Assembly: GCA_021030905.1 (NCBI GenBank)
Contig: JAGFMI010000014.1
Coordinates: 1-64,000, forward strand
From: Pyrenula massariospora
Lineage: Eukaryota > Ascomycota > Eurotiomycetes > Pyrenulales > Pyrenulaceae
Length of the DNA: 64,000 bases
Reading direction: 5' to 3'
Shown piece after piece: positions 24,874 through 35,666 of the stretch (position 1 is the stretch's first letter; the number at the start of each line of letters is the position of its first letter). The position numbers and the translations under genes are program-made. The notes under the pieces are model-generated. The model worked only from the letters and a program-made list of their open reading frames with translations. It was not told the DNA's origin and ran no database searches.

Positions 24874-25878
24874 CTAAGCACCTTTTCCCTCTCCAAACCA
24901 ATCCCCTAACTCGACCTCTACCCATCCATTCCTCCACATTACAGCTCCTCCCACCTTTTCCATGACCCTTCTACTACGTGCGTTTTCCTCCGCTACGTCG
25001 GCATGAGCCCACTCCGTGTGAGCCCCAAAGACGGCACCTTGGCTTCCAAAGAGATGCCTACTCAGCCTAACCCCTAGACCCTTCCCTCGATGCTCTATCT
25101 CTGTGTGTAGACTACTCAAACTCCCATCCAGTCCCAGGAATCCCCAAGCTATTGGTTCACTGTCTCCCCCTTCTATAAATACTCCCCTCCCATACAGCAT
25201 CTTCAGCGTCTCCATCGATCGTGGGATCTCCGTTCGCTCTAGGACCAATTTGAAATGCCTTTCCTCAAGAGGACCGTAGGCATAGTCTACCGGTAAAGCA
25301 TCTGCCTCCCCGTTTTTGCACCCTCTATACCGCGCTCCTTCTTCCCGGAAGACGTACTTCAAATACGGTGCATCCACTCTCCTGACCATCTCCGCAGGGA
25401 TCAATTCTCTCAAAGCTCGATGCAGCGTCCCAATTAGCACACGGCTCGGTGAATACGCCATCTTGCCATAGCGTTTCTGGGCCTTTTCGTTTGCACTGAA
25501 TGCCGAAGGTGCTACGGTTGGCAGGAGTGGCACCAGATTTCGATAGCACGACCGCAGAATATCGGCGAGTTGGTTGCGAACTAGTTGGACAAACTCCGTG
25601 GAGTCATGTTCAGACGAGGGATGCTCAAGCGTGGAGAAGAGCCAAATTTGCGTTTCAGGGCCGCGAGTAAGATCAATGTGGCCGATAGTGAAGGCAGGAA
25701 TAGGGTCTGTAACGGAGACCTTCGGAATATGGAAGACAGGTGGAGAGGTGAGAATCTGTGCGTGGGCGGAGGCGGAGCGGACAGAGTGAAATTGAATGCG
25801 GCGGTAAAGTGGTAGAGAGTAGGGAAGATACGGAGCGAGGAGAGAGAGGACGGCGTCGATGTCAGAACATGTCGACAT
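24874..25878 (-). CDS. GNAT-family N-acetyltransferase (FR47-like)
   Basis: Predicted 334 residues, intronless, ATG at 25,878. The C-terminal 110 residues hold the Gcn5-related acetyltransferase fold. The acetyl-CoA pyrophosphate-binding loop appears as EHRGKGLGVRLSRHLF (the Q/R-x-x-G-x-G/A type motif), preceded by a beta strand (PIAWGFLGLDGSLSSLHTE) and followed by AHADVAEENARSRRVMEKVGG, the typical N-x-x-S-x-x-x-x-x-K-x-G ending. This arrangement matches the FR47/glycine N-acyltransferase-like branch, which acylates small molecules or amino groups with CoA thioesters. The N-terminal 220 residues are divergent and may shape the acceptor site. The substrate is unknown. It is divergently arranged with the flavodoxin gene across a 1-kb promoter region. 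Confidence 0.85.
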   Translation of the reverse strand: MSTCSDIDAVLSLLAPYLPYSLPLYRRIQFHSVRSASAHAQILTSPPVFHIPKVSVTDPIPAFTIGHIDLTRGPETQIWLFSTLEHPSSEHDSTEFVQLVRNQLADILRSCYRNLVPLLPTVAPSAFSANEKAQKRYGKMAYSPSRVLIGTLHRALRELIPAEMVRRVDAPYLKYVFREEGARYRGCKNGEADALPVDYAYGPLEERHFKLVLERTEIPRSMETLKMLYGRGVFIEGGDSEPIAWGFLGLDGSLSSLHTEIEHRGKGLGVRLSRHLFGSQGAVFGAHTEWAHADVAEENARSRRVMEKVGGAVMWRNGWVEVELGDWFGEGKGA

Positions 25879-26879
25879 CGAGCCTTGTAGGTTGTCCGCT
25901 TATCGCCTTAGGGCAATTCAGCTGACGGCAGACTCGGAGTTGAGTAGATGGATATCAACATAAAAAGAACTCGTGGGGTAGTGGAGAGATGGAGAGAGAT
26001 TGGAAGCTAGATCATAACACTGAAAAAGTGTCAACCAGAAGCTGGCGAATACTGAAAAGTGTGTCTTGCTACCTGATAATCCTATTAAATTAATGGACAG
26101 CCCTTTGTGATCAAGCCAGACACTTACACGGTAATTGTCTTTTCCGGATCGACACATTGCTTTACAGGTGCTCGCTTGAAGCTAGGCAATGCCTGTCCAC
26201 TATCACAGCTTCGATGAGCCGCGGGGCCTTGGTGGATCTTGGTCGATCACAACATCCTGGTAGTTCCCTCCATGGGGAGAGACGGCTGTTTGCAAGTGCT
26301 GCAGGATGGCGTCACGATGCTGGGCCATTCGCGAGCTAGCAAAGTCAGGTGAGGTATGGTCGATTCAGGATGCTGAAGTAGGGGGCCTGTAACCTTTCTA
26401 CTCTGGAGTCGTTGTTGCTGCACGCCCTGTGAAGCCTTTGGTGGCGTGTGGTGTAGTCATGTCTGTAGAGAGATTGATTGTTGATTTGGCAGCAGACTGT
26501 CAAGATTCCATAAGCCTGCGGAATGCGGCCGCAGGGGGCTTTTCTGCTCCATGCCCGACCCAGCCCCGCCAGCCAACGTCCATCAAGCTGCCAATGAAAC
26601 GACGGTGTTCCTGAAGCTATCACCCTGAGAACTGGGTTGACCTCGCATTTGTAAGGATCATGTAAGGACCGTGGAACACCAACGGCGGGAGGCCCCATTT
26701 GGCAGCAGAGAGCTATCTGCTCACTCCACACCCTCATCCGAAGCCGAACGTTATAAATTTAATTGACTGCCCCCGTTGCAGAACTAGGCCAGGATATCTG
26801 ATCTGTTCATTATCGGTCTATACAAAATTGTGCCTCTCTACACCATTCAGCTACACCCACCTTTTCAACCTTGACCATC
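25879..26879. promoter_or_regulatory. Divergent promoter region (GNAT / flavodoxin)
   Basis: About 1 kb between two genes transcribed away from each other. It must carry both promoters and leaders. Short frames occur but nothing supports a gene. No known binding site is clear enough to name. Confidence 0.5.
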
Positions 26880-27860
26880 ATGGCTCCCAAAGTCGCCATT
26901 GTCTTTGTAGGTTCCCTGAGTGCATCCCTTCCCCTCAATTGAGCCTCGGCGAGACTCGCCGCTGAAACTTAGAGCCTATGGTGCTTGTCCTCCAAACCAC
27001 GATCATGATGCACTGTGTGAGAAGGTGGCTGATGAATAAACTTGCAGTACTCCATGTATGGCCATGTGAAAACGCTGGCTGAAGCAGAGAAGAAGGGAAT
27101 TGAGTCTGCTGGCGGAACGGCAGATCTTTACCAGTAATGCCCCAATTCCGCTCAAGCCATCGAATTGCAAGACTCACAGCTTGATAGAGTCGCCGAGACC
27201 CTCCCGGAGGATGTCCTCACTAAGATGCACGCTCCGCCAAAATCCGATTACCCAACGATCACCCCTGACATTCTCAAAACTTACGACGCTTTCCTGCTCG
27301 GCATTCCCACAAGATATGGCAATTTTCCTGCGCAGTGGAAAACTTTCTGGGACAAGACGGGCGGGCTTTGGCAGTCGGGGGGTCTCTGGGGCAAGTTCGC
27401 CGGACTTTTTGTTTCGACTGGTGGTCCGGGTGGCGGTCAAGAGAGTACCTGCTTGGCTGCTATGAGTACCTTAGCCCATCACGGCGTCATCTACGTCCCT
27501 CTTGGGTACGCCAAGTCCTTTGGACAGTTGTCGAACCTCGATGAGGTTCACGGTGGGAGCCCATGGGGTGCTGGCACGTTCGCCAGCGGCACCGGGGCGA
27601 GGCAGCCGACTGCCTTGGAGCTTGAAATCTGCGAGATCCAGGGTAAAGCCTTCTACGAGAAGGTCAGCACTGTCAAATTCGCGTGACTAGATGGTGGTGA
27701 CCAGGGAGCTGGTGCAAAGGATGGCGAACAATCAGCAACGGCTGCACCTGCGAAAAAAGACGAAGCAGTGAAGAAAGAGCCGGAGAAAAGAAGGGAGGGC
27801 GAGAATGAAGAAAAGGATACTGGGCCTTGTGGTTTGCCCAAGAAGTGTGTGATCTTGTGA
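26880..27860 (+). CDS. WrbA-type NAD(P)H:quinone oxidoreductase (Alt a 7/Pst2-like)
   Basis: Flavodoxin-fold FMN enzyme that reduces quinones by two electrons, protecting against redox cycling; relatives are Alternaria Alt a 7 and yeast Pst2/Rfs1/Ycp4. Exons: 26,880-26,906, 27,048-27,133, then 27,188 onward. The second acceptor is the GATAG at 27,187, giving LYQVAETLP as in Alt a 7. Motifs seen: VAIVFYSMYGHV (FMN phosphate loop), [22 protein letters not shown] and [14 protein letters not shown]. Two ends are possible. Reading on stops at 27,686 (203 residues, the Alt a 7 length). Removing a 42-base intron at 27,663-27,704 instead adds a 51-residue Lys/Glu-rich tail ending at 27,860 in a CAAX box, CVIL (247 residues). 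The coordinates given cover the long form. Confidence 0.88.
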
Positions 27861-28831
27861 GAAATTAAAGGTTAATAGTTTCATGCCATGCCACAAATAC
27901 ATAAGGCACAATGAACCCACCTATTTTGCTCCGAGGATAGAATCTATCGGAGCTTTTCGATCTTTCTCGGAACTCGTCGTGTATAAACTTGTCAAGACGC
28001 CCACACCATTGTAAAAGTGAGAGCGGTGTGGATTGTAAACCTATGGCTATGGAGCGGGGCTCGGCTGGAGAGATGAAAGGACAAGGTGATGATGTTGAAC
28101 TGTCTCGGTGGGGAGGCTCTGATTCATCATCAGATGTCAAGGTAGTAGTTTGCGGATGTGATATAATAAATGTATGTGGATAAAAGGTAAAGGTGTACAG
28201 GTGAACAACCTATGATGCACGATTTTACTACAAGGAATGGGATCCCTGGACGTGCAGCAACACCCCGCCAAAGCTCCTGAAGCTCGATGAAACATCGAAG
28301 CACAGTCCTCCACCAATTCCACACGGACGAACGAGGTGATTACTATTTACATCGTATTCCCGCCGGGACAACTTCTACGTGCGCCGAAACGGTTCCCAGC
28401 TTCTGTCATGCTGCTCATCTGCCCACTCGTGTTTAGTCCGGCCGAGGAGGTCGTGATCGACCAAGTTAGGCGTCGAGGGTGGTGGATGACTGCATATCGA
28501 CCCCACCTTGGACAATCATCTCTGTGAGACTTCTTGGAAAGACTTGGCAACGCCGAGTCGAACATGTAATGTTTTCATGGTGGCAATACCTCACCCATCT
28601 CATCATTTCCCTCCGAGTCTAAGCTTGACTCTTTTCGCATCGCGCTTGTGGAGTTTGTCTTTAGAATGAGAAGCTTGTAAAGTGATTGAGCATCCTTTGT
28701 CTTCTCCTTTCGTCGTGGTTTGTTGACATGTTTACGTTCCATCAGATCCAAAGTACTTGTCACTGGCAGATCTTTTTTCGATATAGGTCTTTGATTTGTC
28801 CCAGACAATTATTACCTAACCACTAGACACC
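27861..28831. other. Intergenic region with a possible small minus-strand frame
   Basis: About 970 bases between two plus-strand genes. A 91-codon frame on the minus strand, 28,140-27,865, begins MTSDDESEPPHRDSSTSSP and contains LSLLQWCGRLDKFIHDEFRERS. Its composition is more protein-like than a random frame, but I recognise no family and see no splice partner. The rest should hold the promoter of the F-box gene. Confidence 0.35.
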
Positions 28832-31486
28832 ATGGTGCTCACAGGTCTCCGAAAACGGCTTTCACGCCATGAATCAAGATCAAAGAGCCGAGCTTCGGAA
28901 TCATCAGGTGATGATGACCGCCCGGCGGCGAAAAGACTTCAGAAGGAAAACCAGAAACCCCGAAGATCAGGAACCTTCCGCAGGTTTGATAATTATCTCA
29001 GACATGGTCCATGGGGAAGTGGGAGAAATGTTAACGAAGAACGGCGTGATAGCTCGGACAGCGATTCTCTCCCCGAGTTAGGCCGGCCGGGGACAGCATC
29101 TCGATCTGAAAGCTACTGGAGAAGATTATCTTGGAGCTCCGGCAATGAGCATGACAGCTCACCAAATAGCTCGGCGAGCAGACTACTACCCGGCCGGCGC
29201 TTTCGACCTGCTCTGAGAAGTCCTGGAACAGCGTCACGACTGGATAGTTATCGAAAACGATCCACCTGGACGCCAAGTAGCCAAACCATCACTGCTATAT
29301 CAGAGACTTCTGATGAAGATGCTCCGTCCGCCTCTGCTCCTCGATTGCAATTACCTAGGGTTCAAAGCGCAACGTTCGACCCTCGCACCAAAAGGGTATC
29401 TTGGACTAGCGGTATTCCAACCCCGAGCCTTACTTCCGAAACATCTGCAGATGAGTCGCTTCCAGCTGAGTTTACTTCACCTTTTGAGAGACGTCCAAAG
29501 TCGATGACAAGACTCGAAACCTACCGAAAACAAATGTCCAGTAGCGACAACGGCCAGGTTCCGTCAGAATTATCCAGAGATGTTCACCTGTACCGGCCAC
29601 GGCCCTTTGAGACGGTGCGGAGACGCTTGTCCTGGAGTGGTTCTTCACAGCAGAAAGACCAGCTAGAGGATTATAATCTTGCACTCGCACGAAGTATGGC
29701 GCGCTCTTCACGAGAATCTGTAAATCGCCGACCTTCTACAGCAGAAAGGATCCAGCAGCTAGGCCGTCGCATGTCCTGGACAAACAGTGCTTGGGCAAGA
29801 AGCTTCGATGAAGAAACTTCCGACGAAGACGATCTGTCCCTCGTCAAGATTGTTTCCAGCGAGACTTTCCAGTTGCGCCGCGCGAATAGTGAAACTACTG
29901 CCCTCTGGGCTACGTTGAATTCTGCACCGGTCAGTAGTTATGACGCTTTATCCCGCCCTGAAGTGCCTCAAAGCAGCCCACTCCTCTCTTTACCAACCGA
30001 GCTCCTCCAACTTTTGCCCTTCTACCTTCCTGCTTCTGCGATTGTTGCCCTGCGTCAAACATCGTCAAGACTACATAGCCTCTACGGGCTCCTCCCCTCG
30101 TCTAGTTCCTCTTCACTTTCTGGACCAGCTCGGTTTGCATTTCTTACTTACCTGGAACGCGACAACATTACCCGTCTCTTTCCCCAACCGCCGCCCCGCA
30201 CCCTCTGTGGTCACTGCCAGCGCTTCCACCCTCGCTCAGCCTTCCCAAGCACAATGCACGCTTTAACACCAGCTTCACGGGATTGTCGCCAAGTCTGGCT
30301 CTGCCCCCACAAATCGCTGTCCTACACGCGAGCATCCAAGATTCTCCGCCCCAGGCCTGGCACTGATGACGGCGATTTTCGAAGTCAGACAATGTTCCCG
30401 TGCTCACGCTGTCGTGATTCGATCCGCCACCGCGCAGCTGCTGACTCCAGCGCCTGCCTACTAACTACAAAGATTGCGCTGCTGCAGCGTCCGACGCCGA
30501 TCCCTGGAGCTAGAACCGGTGGCCCATTCAGCGGGGAATTATTCCCTGTAAGAGAGGTTACTGCTGCGCTTCGAGCTCTTAACTTTAAAATGTGTGCTCA
30601 TATCAATATTGGGGATCCATTCCTGCTTTCGCGATTCTGCCGCGCCTGTTTAGCGACAAAGACAGTAAAGTCCCTTGCCAGCGACAGGCTGAGCAATTGT
30701 ATCAGTGACATCAATTCAGAGAGGCTGCAGGACGGAGGGAAGAAGAAGGGCAAGTGTAAAGGAGGATGCTTTGTACGTGGGTGTGGAACGGGATACATGT
30801 TTCAAGCAAGGGAGAGTCTTGCACCAGACGCGAGCGGCCGCAGGCAGGTGTGGTTACTGCTCGTTTTATATCGTTGGCTTGGTGGTTTGGAACCCCCTCT
30901 AGAGGATGGAGCTGCAGATTTTGCATTGAAAATGGGTGAAGCGATTGACAGTGTGGCCGATGCCGGCGCTAATTCTAACGCCAATACAAACGCTACCTCG
31001 TACGGCGACAATGGCGGAGAGTCAAGCGATTTACCCACAGTGGCGGAAGACATCGAGACCCAAGAAATCTTCGTTGATGTTCCATCTGAACCGACCGGAT
31101 CACACGACCATGAAATTCGTGCCGCCCTAAAATCGCCAAAAATTGGTGAAAAAGAACCACTCTGGATCGGACACACGGTCGATGCAGCCGAGAGAGCAGA
31201 GATGAGAGCTCGCTGGGAAGATTGGTCGAAGGGAGCTGGCGGTGGGGGGCGATGTCTACCAGATTGGGGAGTCTGCTTGTTAAGCGGTGAAGATGAGGGC
31301 TTGAAAAGGTAAGTTGACCGAGTTCTCGATCCAGGCACAGGCTATCAAGACCATGTATAGTCTTTGAAAGGCTGATTTTTAGTCTGCTGGACTAGCTCTG
31401 CAAGGCTAACTTCTCTTACGTATAGGGCGCGAGCAAACGCTGGCTTAGAGGGCCTCGCTGGAATTCTTTCCGAAAGGATGGGTTGA
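28832..31486 (+). CDS. F-box protein with repeated R-R-x-S-W modules and Cys/His-rich region
   Basis: Predicted 845 residues: exon 1 28,832-31,308 and exon 2 31,426-31,486 (117-base intron, GTAAGT donor, TATAG acceptor), adding RARANAGLEGLAGILSERMG. The ATG has good context (accATGg). An F-box lies near residues 385-425 (SLPTELLQLLPFYLPASAIVALRQTSSRLHSLY in outline); such domains bind Skp1 in SCF ubiquitin ligases and select targets. After it come Cys/His pairs (CGHCQRFH, CPHK, CSRCRDSIRH, CRACL) that may bind zinc. The N-terminal 350 residues are disordered and carry about seven degenerate copies of a basic module ending in R-R-x-S-W, interleaved with acidic SETSDED-like segments. Targets are unknown. 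Confidence 0.85.
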
Positions 31487-32443
31487 TCTTGATCTTGAAG
31501 CATGCACGAGACAGTAATGGAGAGGGAATCGTGTAGAATTCATCTCATGGCCGAGTTACAGCTGTCTCACAAGCCAAATATCTGATAGGCATTTGCTACC
31601 TTTTCGGGGCCTAATCTCACCTCACTTAGAGATCTTGTATTTATATCAATATCGAAGTCATTTTAATTATTTTCCTAGGAAGATGTCTCATCTCAATATG
31701 GGCGGTCGGGCCACTCGCCAACCTCCATTGTCGTGCGGTTTGAGCTATCATGCCTTTGATAAATTAATCTAAACCCTGCGGCACCAGCGAAATACCTAAA
31801 TGACCAATTCACCGGATCCCGTATCAGAGGGGCAATCGGCGTAAATATCGACAGCGACCCCTCCACGTCCCCCCGATCACTCTTCTCCTCCATCAGTAGC
31901 TAACTGCTAAGGTATATAATTTCTCGAACTCAAGTAAACTCATAGGTCAGCATCGCTGTATGCTGCAAGTTCAAGCGTAATGTAAGGACCTCGCCTTGTT
32001 GTGTGGTTGTCCAGAAAGTGTAGAGCGGCGGGGAGGGGGTCAGAAAGATTCGTGCCAAGACAGCAAGTTTATCATCACGTGCTGATAACCTTCATTTCAA
32101 TCAAGTTCACCAGGCTTCCAGGCTCCGGCGTGAGCTCGTCATCTTTGGGCAGTGGAAGTAAAGAGGCGTTACGGTCTTCCGTTTCTAGCATAGATACCTT
32201 AATTTGATCTTTTATTTTGGTTTGGTTGGTCCTAGAGCTCATGCATTCCAAGTGAACCGTTAAAGCAGTTCGGTGAAAGGGTTCGCTTACCGATCACCCT
32301 GTTCTCGAGCTTTCTCCTACCTTGCCGCACATACCACCGCCGAGTGTTGACGAATGTGATTACCTCTTTACCACTATCCCCAGCGAGGTATCATCTTCTT
32401 AGACCATCGTGTACATCAATATACCTTCCCCTAGCCCAGCACA
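31487..32443. other. Intergenic region
   Basis: About 960 bases between two plus-strand genes. It should include the 3' end of the F-box mRNA and the promoter of the Wss1-like gene. No gene, repeat or named site is supported. Confidence 0.5.
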
Positions 32444-33778
32444 ATGCGCCCCGAGGTGGACCCTCTCGTCTCCGAATACCAGCATGACGCTCATCGGCAC
32501 CGTGCTGCGGACGCCCTTCGCACCCTCCAAAAGATTGCCTCTCTTGTGAAGCCTATAATGAGGCAAAGAAACTGGAGAGTCGGAACATTGTGCGAATTTT
32601 TCCCAGACCAGCCCAATCTTTTGGGTCTCAATATCAATCGAGGCCAGAAGATCTGTCTCCGCCTTAGATACCCTGGCGACGACAAACAGTTTCTACCGAT
32701 TGAGGAGATTACTGACACCATGCTGCATGAGCTGTGCCACAACGTTTGGGGTCCACACGATGAGAATTTTCACAATTTATGGAACCAGTTAAGAGATGAA
32801 CATGAGGCTCTGGTGCGCAAAGGTTATACGGGAGAAGGGTTCTTAGGAGCAGGACAAAAACTTGGAGGCAGCGGCGTGATACCAAGAGATGAGGCGAGAA
32901 GAAGGGCCAGAGCTGCAGCGGAGAAGAGGAGGACACTGACCGCTGGAAGCGGGCAGAAAGTTGGTGGCAGGGTTGCGCAAAGGGGAGAAGATATTCGAAG
33001 AATCATTGCCGACGCTGCTCAGAGGAGAATCAACATCACCAAGGGCTGTGCTAGCGAGACCGAGCAAGGGAATCAGATCGCTCGGGACGTTGAGCGGAAT
33101 CAAAATGGTTTCAGGACGAAAGCCGAAGAAGATGATGCAAATGAGCGAGCTATCATGTTAGCGTACATCGACTTGATCCAGGAAGAAGAGAAGGAGAGAT
33201 ACGGAAATTCTTACATTCCTCCAAGCGAGAATAATCCGGCAGGTACGAGAGCTACGATGTCGCCTCTTTCTCAGCCCAGCCCTCCATCAAATGTTCCAGG
33301 CTGGACACCTCCAGTTCCCACGCACTCCAAGCCCAACACCCATCGGATAGATCGTCAGGGAAGCGCGCCAGAAGGAACGTCTGATGAGGGTCTTATCAAT
33401 CTTAGGGACGATGAAAATGAGCAATCAAGTACTTGGGCATGTTCTATCTGCACTCTTGTTAATCCTTCCCAATACCTTGCTTGTGATGCGTGCGGGACTG
33501 AGCGCTCGACTTCTGCTAATGACTCCATGCGCAAAAAGATTGTTTCACAGCCTGTCGAGCATTCAAATGATCGTTCACGATCCTCACTTCCGAGGCAAGA
33601 AACTTCTAATGCCTTGAAACCGCGTCTGAATGTTCGAGACTCGCTGCGAGTGTTGGAAGAACAGGAAAAGGCAAAGCCCGCGAAGCCTATGGGTTGGTTA
33701 TGCCATAAATGCGGCAATTGGATGGAATCGCAATGGTGGACTTGCGCTAGATGTGGAGAGATGAAACTCAGCTCGTGA
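32444..33778 (+). CDS. wss1: Wss1/SPRTN-type DNA-protein crosslink protease
   Basis: Predicted 444 residues, no introns. The N-terminal WLM domain (about 1-200) contains the zinc metalloprotease signature HELCHNVWGPHD: HExxH at residues 95-99 with the third ligand His105 and Asp106. A glycine-rich GEGFLGAGQKLGG segment follows, as in Wss1. Near residues 330-357 lies a RanBP2-type zinc finger (WACSICTLVNPSQYLACDAC) and at the extreme C-terminus a second Cys4 finger (WLCHKCGNWMESQWWTCARC). In yeast, Wss1 is a SUMO-linked protease that removes proteins covalently trapped on DNA, acting with Cdc48. The double zinc-finger tail fits the form usual in filamentous fungi. Confidence 0.93.
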   Translation: MRPEVDPLVSEYQHDAHRHRAADALRTLQKIASLVKPIMRQRNWRVGTLCEFFPDQPNLLGLNINRGQKICLRLRYPGDDKQFLPIEEITDTMLHELCHNVWGPHDENFHNLWNQLRDEHEALVRKGYTGEGFLGAGQKLGGSGVIPRDEARRRARAAAEKRRTLTAGSGQKVGGRVAQRGEDIRRIIADAAQRRINITKGCASETEQGNQIARDVERNQNGFRTKAEEDDANERAIMLAYIDLIQEEEKERYGNSYIPPSENNPAGTRATMSPLSQPSPPSNVPGWTPPVPTHSKPNTHRIDRQGSAPEGTSDEGLINLRDDENEQSSTWACSICTLVNPSQYLACDACGTERSTSANDSMRKKIVSQPVEHSNDRSRSSLPRQETSNALKPRLNVRDSLRVLEEQEKAKPAKPMGWLCHKCGNWMESQWWTCARCGEMKLSS

Positions 33779-34288
33779 TTTGGAAAGCACACTGCGAAGT
33801 GGATGAGCATTCTATGGTGTCGACGACTTTTGTGGTATGATGAATGATAGGAGATTATATAAGAGAGTTCGATCGATATAGACGTAGTGCATAGAAGGCT
33901 TAATTGTTCTCAGTACAGATCGTACCTGACACAAAGAAGTCCAAGTAGGAAGTGGAACATTCTGCGTGTCGATCTCATCCAACAAATACTCCAAAGTGAG
34001 TATTATATTCCACGACTCCTTATATGCTACTCAAATCTTCAAATACGATTTAAAGATACCTCTTTCCAGCAGTCAAATTTTCAAGTAATGACAATTCGGT
34101 GGTTATTGCTGGATCGGACCATTCATATTTACTCACATAGAACGCCAAAAAATCCCTTGTGCGAGGCATTTTTTCGCGACCTCAACCTCGGCTAAGTATG
34201 CATGCACGCATCTTGCGATGGTATACCTCGATACCACGACGACTAGTGCTAGCTAGCATCTGCATCTGTATCTACCATACATAAAGAT
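33779..34288. other. Intergenic region
   Basis: About 510 bases holding the 3' end of the Wss1 gene and the promoter of the uroporphyrinogen decarboxylase gene. Nothing else is recognised. Confidence 0.5.
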
Positions 34289-35518
34289 ATGCCGCTCAAC
34301 TTCGAGCCACTGAAAAATGACCTGCTCCTTCGTGCGGCGAGAGGTATGCAGGTAATCACTACCACTCCGCTGAGGATGCGCTCACTCTTGGCTAGGTGAG
34401 CCCGTGGAGCGACCTCCGATATGGGTTATGCGACAAGGTAATTTCACGGTTCACGTTTTAACTCGCACTGAAAACCCCCATCCTACAACCTACCCAAGTT
34501 GACTCTATTGCTCGACTCAGCGGGTCGCTACCTTCCCGAATACAAAGAAGCCAAAGGTGACCATGATTTCTTCGAATGCTGTCGGACTCCTGAGATCGCG
34601 TCCACGCTTACGATCCAACCCGTCGAACGGTACAAGGACCTCATAGATGCAGCAATAATCTTCTCAGATATTCTTGTCATCCCTCAGGCCATGGGTATGG
34701 AGGTTGAAATGGTTGAAGGCACCGGGCCAAGTTTCCCACATCCGCTGAGGTCCCCCGATGAGAAAGGGCAATACGGCGAAATCATGCGTAAAGAGGTGGA
34801 TATACAGAGGGAGCTAGGATACGTCTTTGACGCCATATCGCTGACAAGGACGAAGTTGAAAGGAAGGGTGCCGCTAATTGGCTTTTGTGGTGCGCCGTGG
34901 ACGCTGTTGTGCTACATGGTGGAAGGAGGCGGGACAAAGATTTTCAAAGAGGCCAAGACATGGGTTTACAAGTACCCGGAGGCAAGCAAGAAGTTGCTAG
35001 CGAAGATCGCAAGTATTTGTGTCGAATATCTTGCTAAACAGGTGCTAGCGGGTGCGCAACTAGTACAAGTTTTCGATTCTTGGGCCGGCGAACTTGCGCC
35101 AAAGGCGTTTGAGGAGTTTGCGATGCCAGGGTTAAAATACATTTCAGAGAACCTCCCCAAAAGATTACGGGAGCTGAGTGAAGATCCTGTTCCCATGACG
35201 GTCTTTGCAAAAGGGGCCTGGTACGCGCTGGACCGACTCTGTGATTCAGGCTACGACGTTGTGAGTTTGGATTGGCTTCACGATCCGGCTGACGCTGTTC
35301 GGACAGCTCGAGGACGAGTTACGCTACAGGGTAATGCTGACCCAGGTGTTCTGTACGGCAGCAAATCTGGCATTACCGAGCTTGTGGAAGAGATGGTAGC
35401 CGGATTTGGAGGAGGTAAAAAGGGTTGGATCGTGAACCTTGGCCACGGCATCACACCATATGTCAATCCTGCTGATCTAAAATTCTTCTTTGAGGAGGTG
35501 CATCGTTGTACGAGATAG
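34289..35518 (+). CDS. hem12: Uroporphyrinogen decarboxylase
   Basis: Predicted 364 residues, the usual length for the enzyme that decarboxylates the four acetate side chains of uroporphyrinogen III to give coproporphyrinogen III in cytosolic haem synthesis. Exons: 34,289-34,343, 34,396-34,437 and 34,521-35,518, with introns of 52 and 83 bases. The middle exon is only 42 bases. The splice sites were fixed by the invariant N-terminal block, which reads PIWVMRQAGRYLPEY only when base 34,437 is joined to 34,521. Other hallmarks: GFCGAPWTLLCYMVEGGG, QVFDSWAGELAP, and the C-terminal GNADPGVLYG and NLGHGITPYVNP. It is convergent with the cytosine deaminase gene, 148 bases away. Confidence 0.96.
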
Positions 35519-35666
35519 CCACCGGTAACTGAAAAAGAAAAGAGTTGCATTAGAAAGGCGTAGCGGAGGTCAAATATGGTATTTGGCATTGCGCGCATAG
35601 GCATCTTTCTCAAACGCCAATATCTTCATTCCTGTATAATCCAAATCAGGACGGCTTCTTAGAGCA

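Noticed and set aside
24479-24937. 152-codon minus-strand frame overlapping the end of the GNAT gene
   Set aside because: It begins inside the acetyltransferase coding region in another frame and shows no family features.
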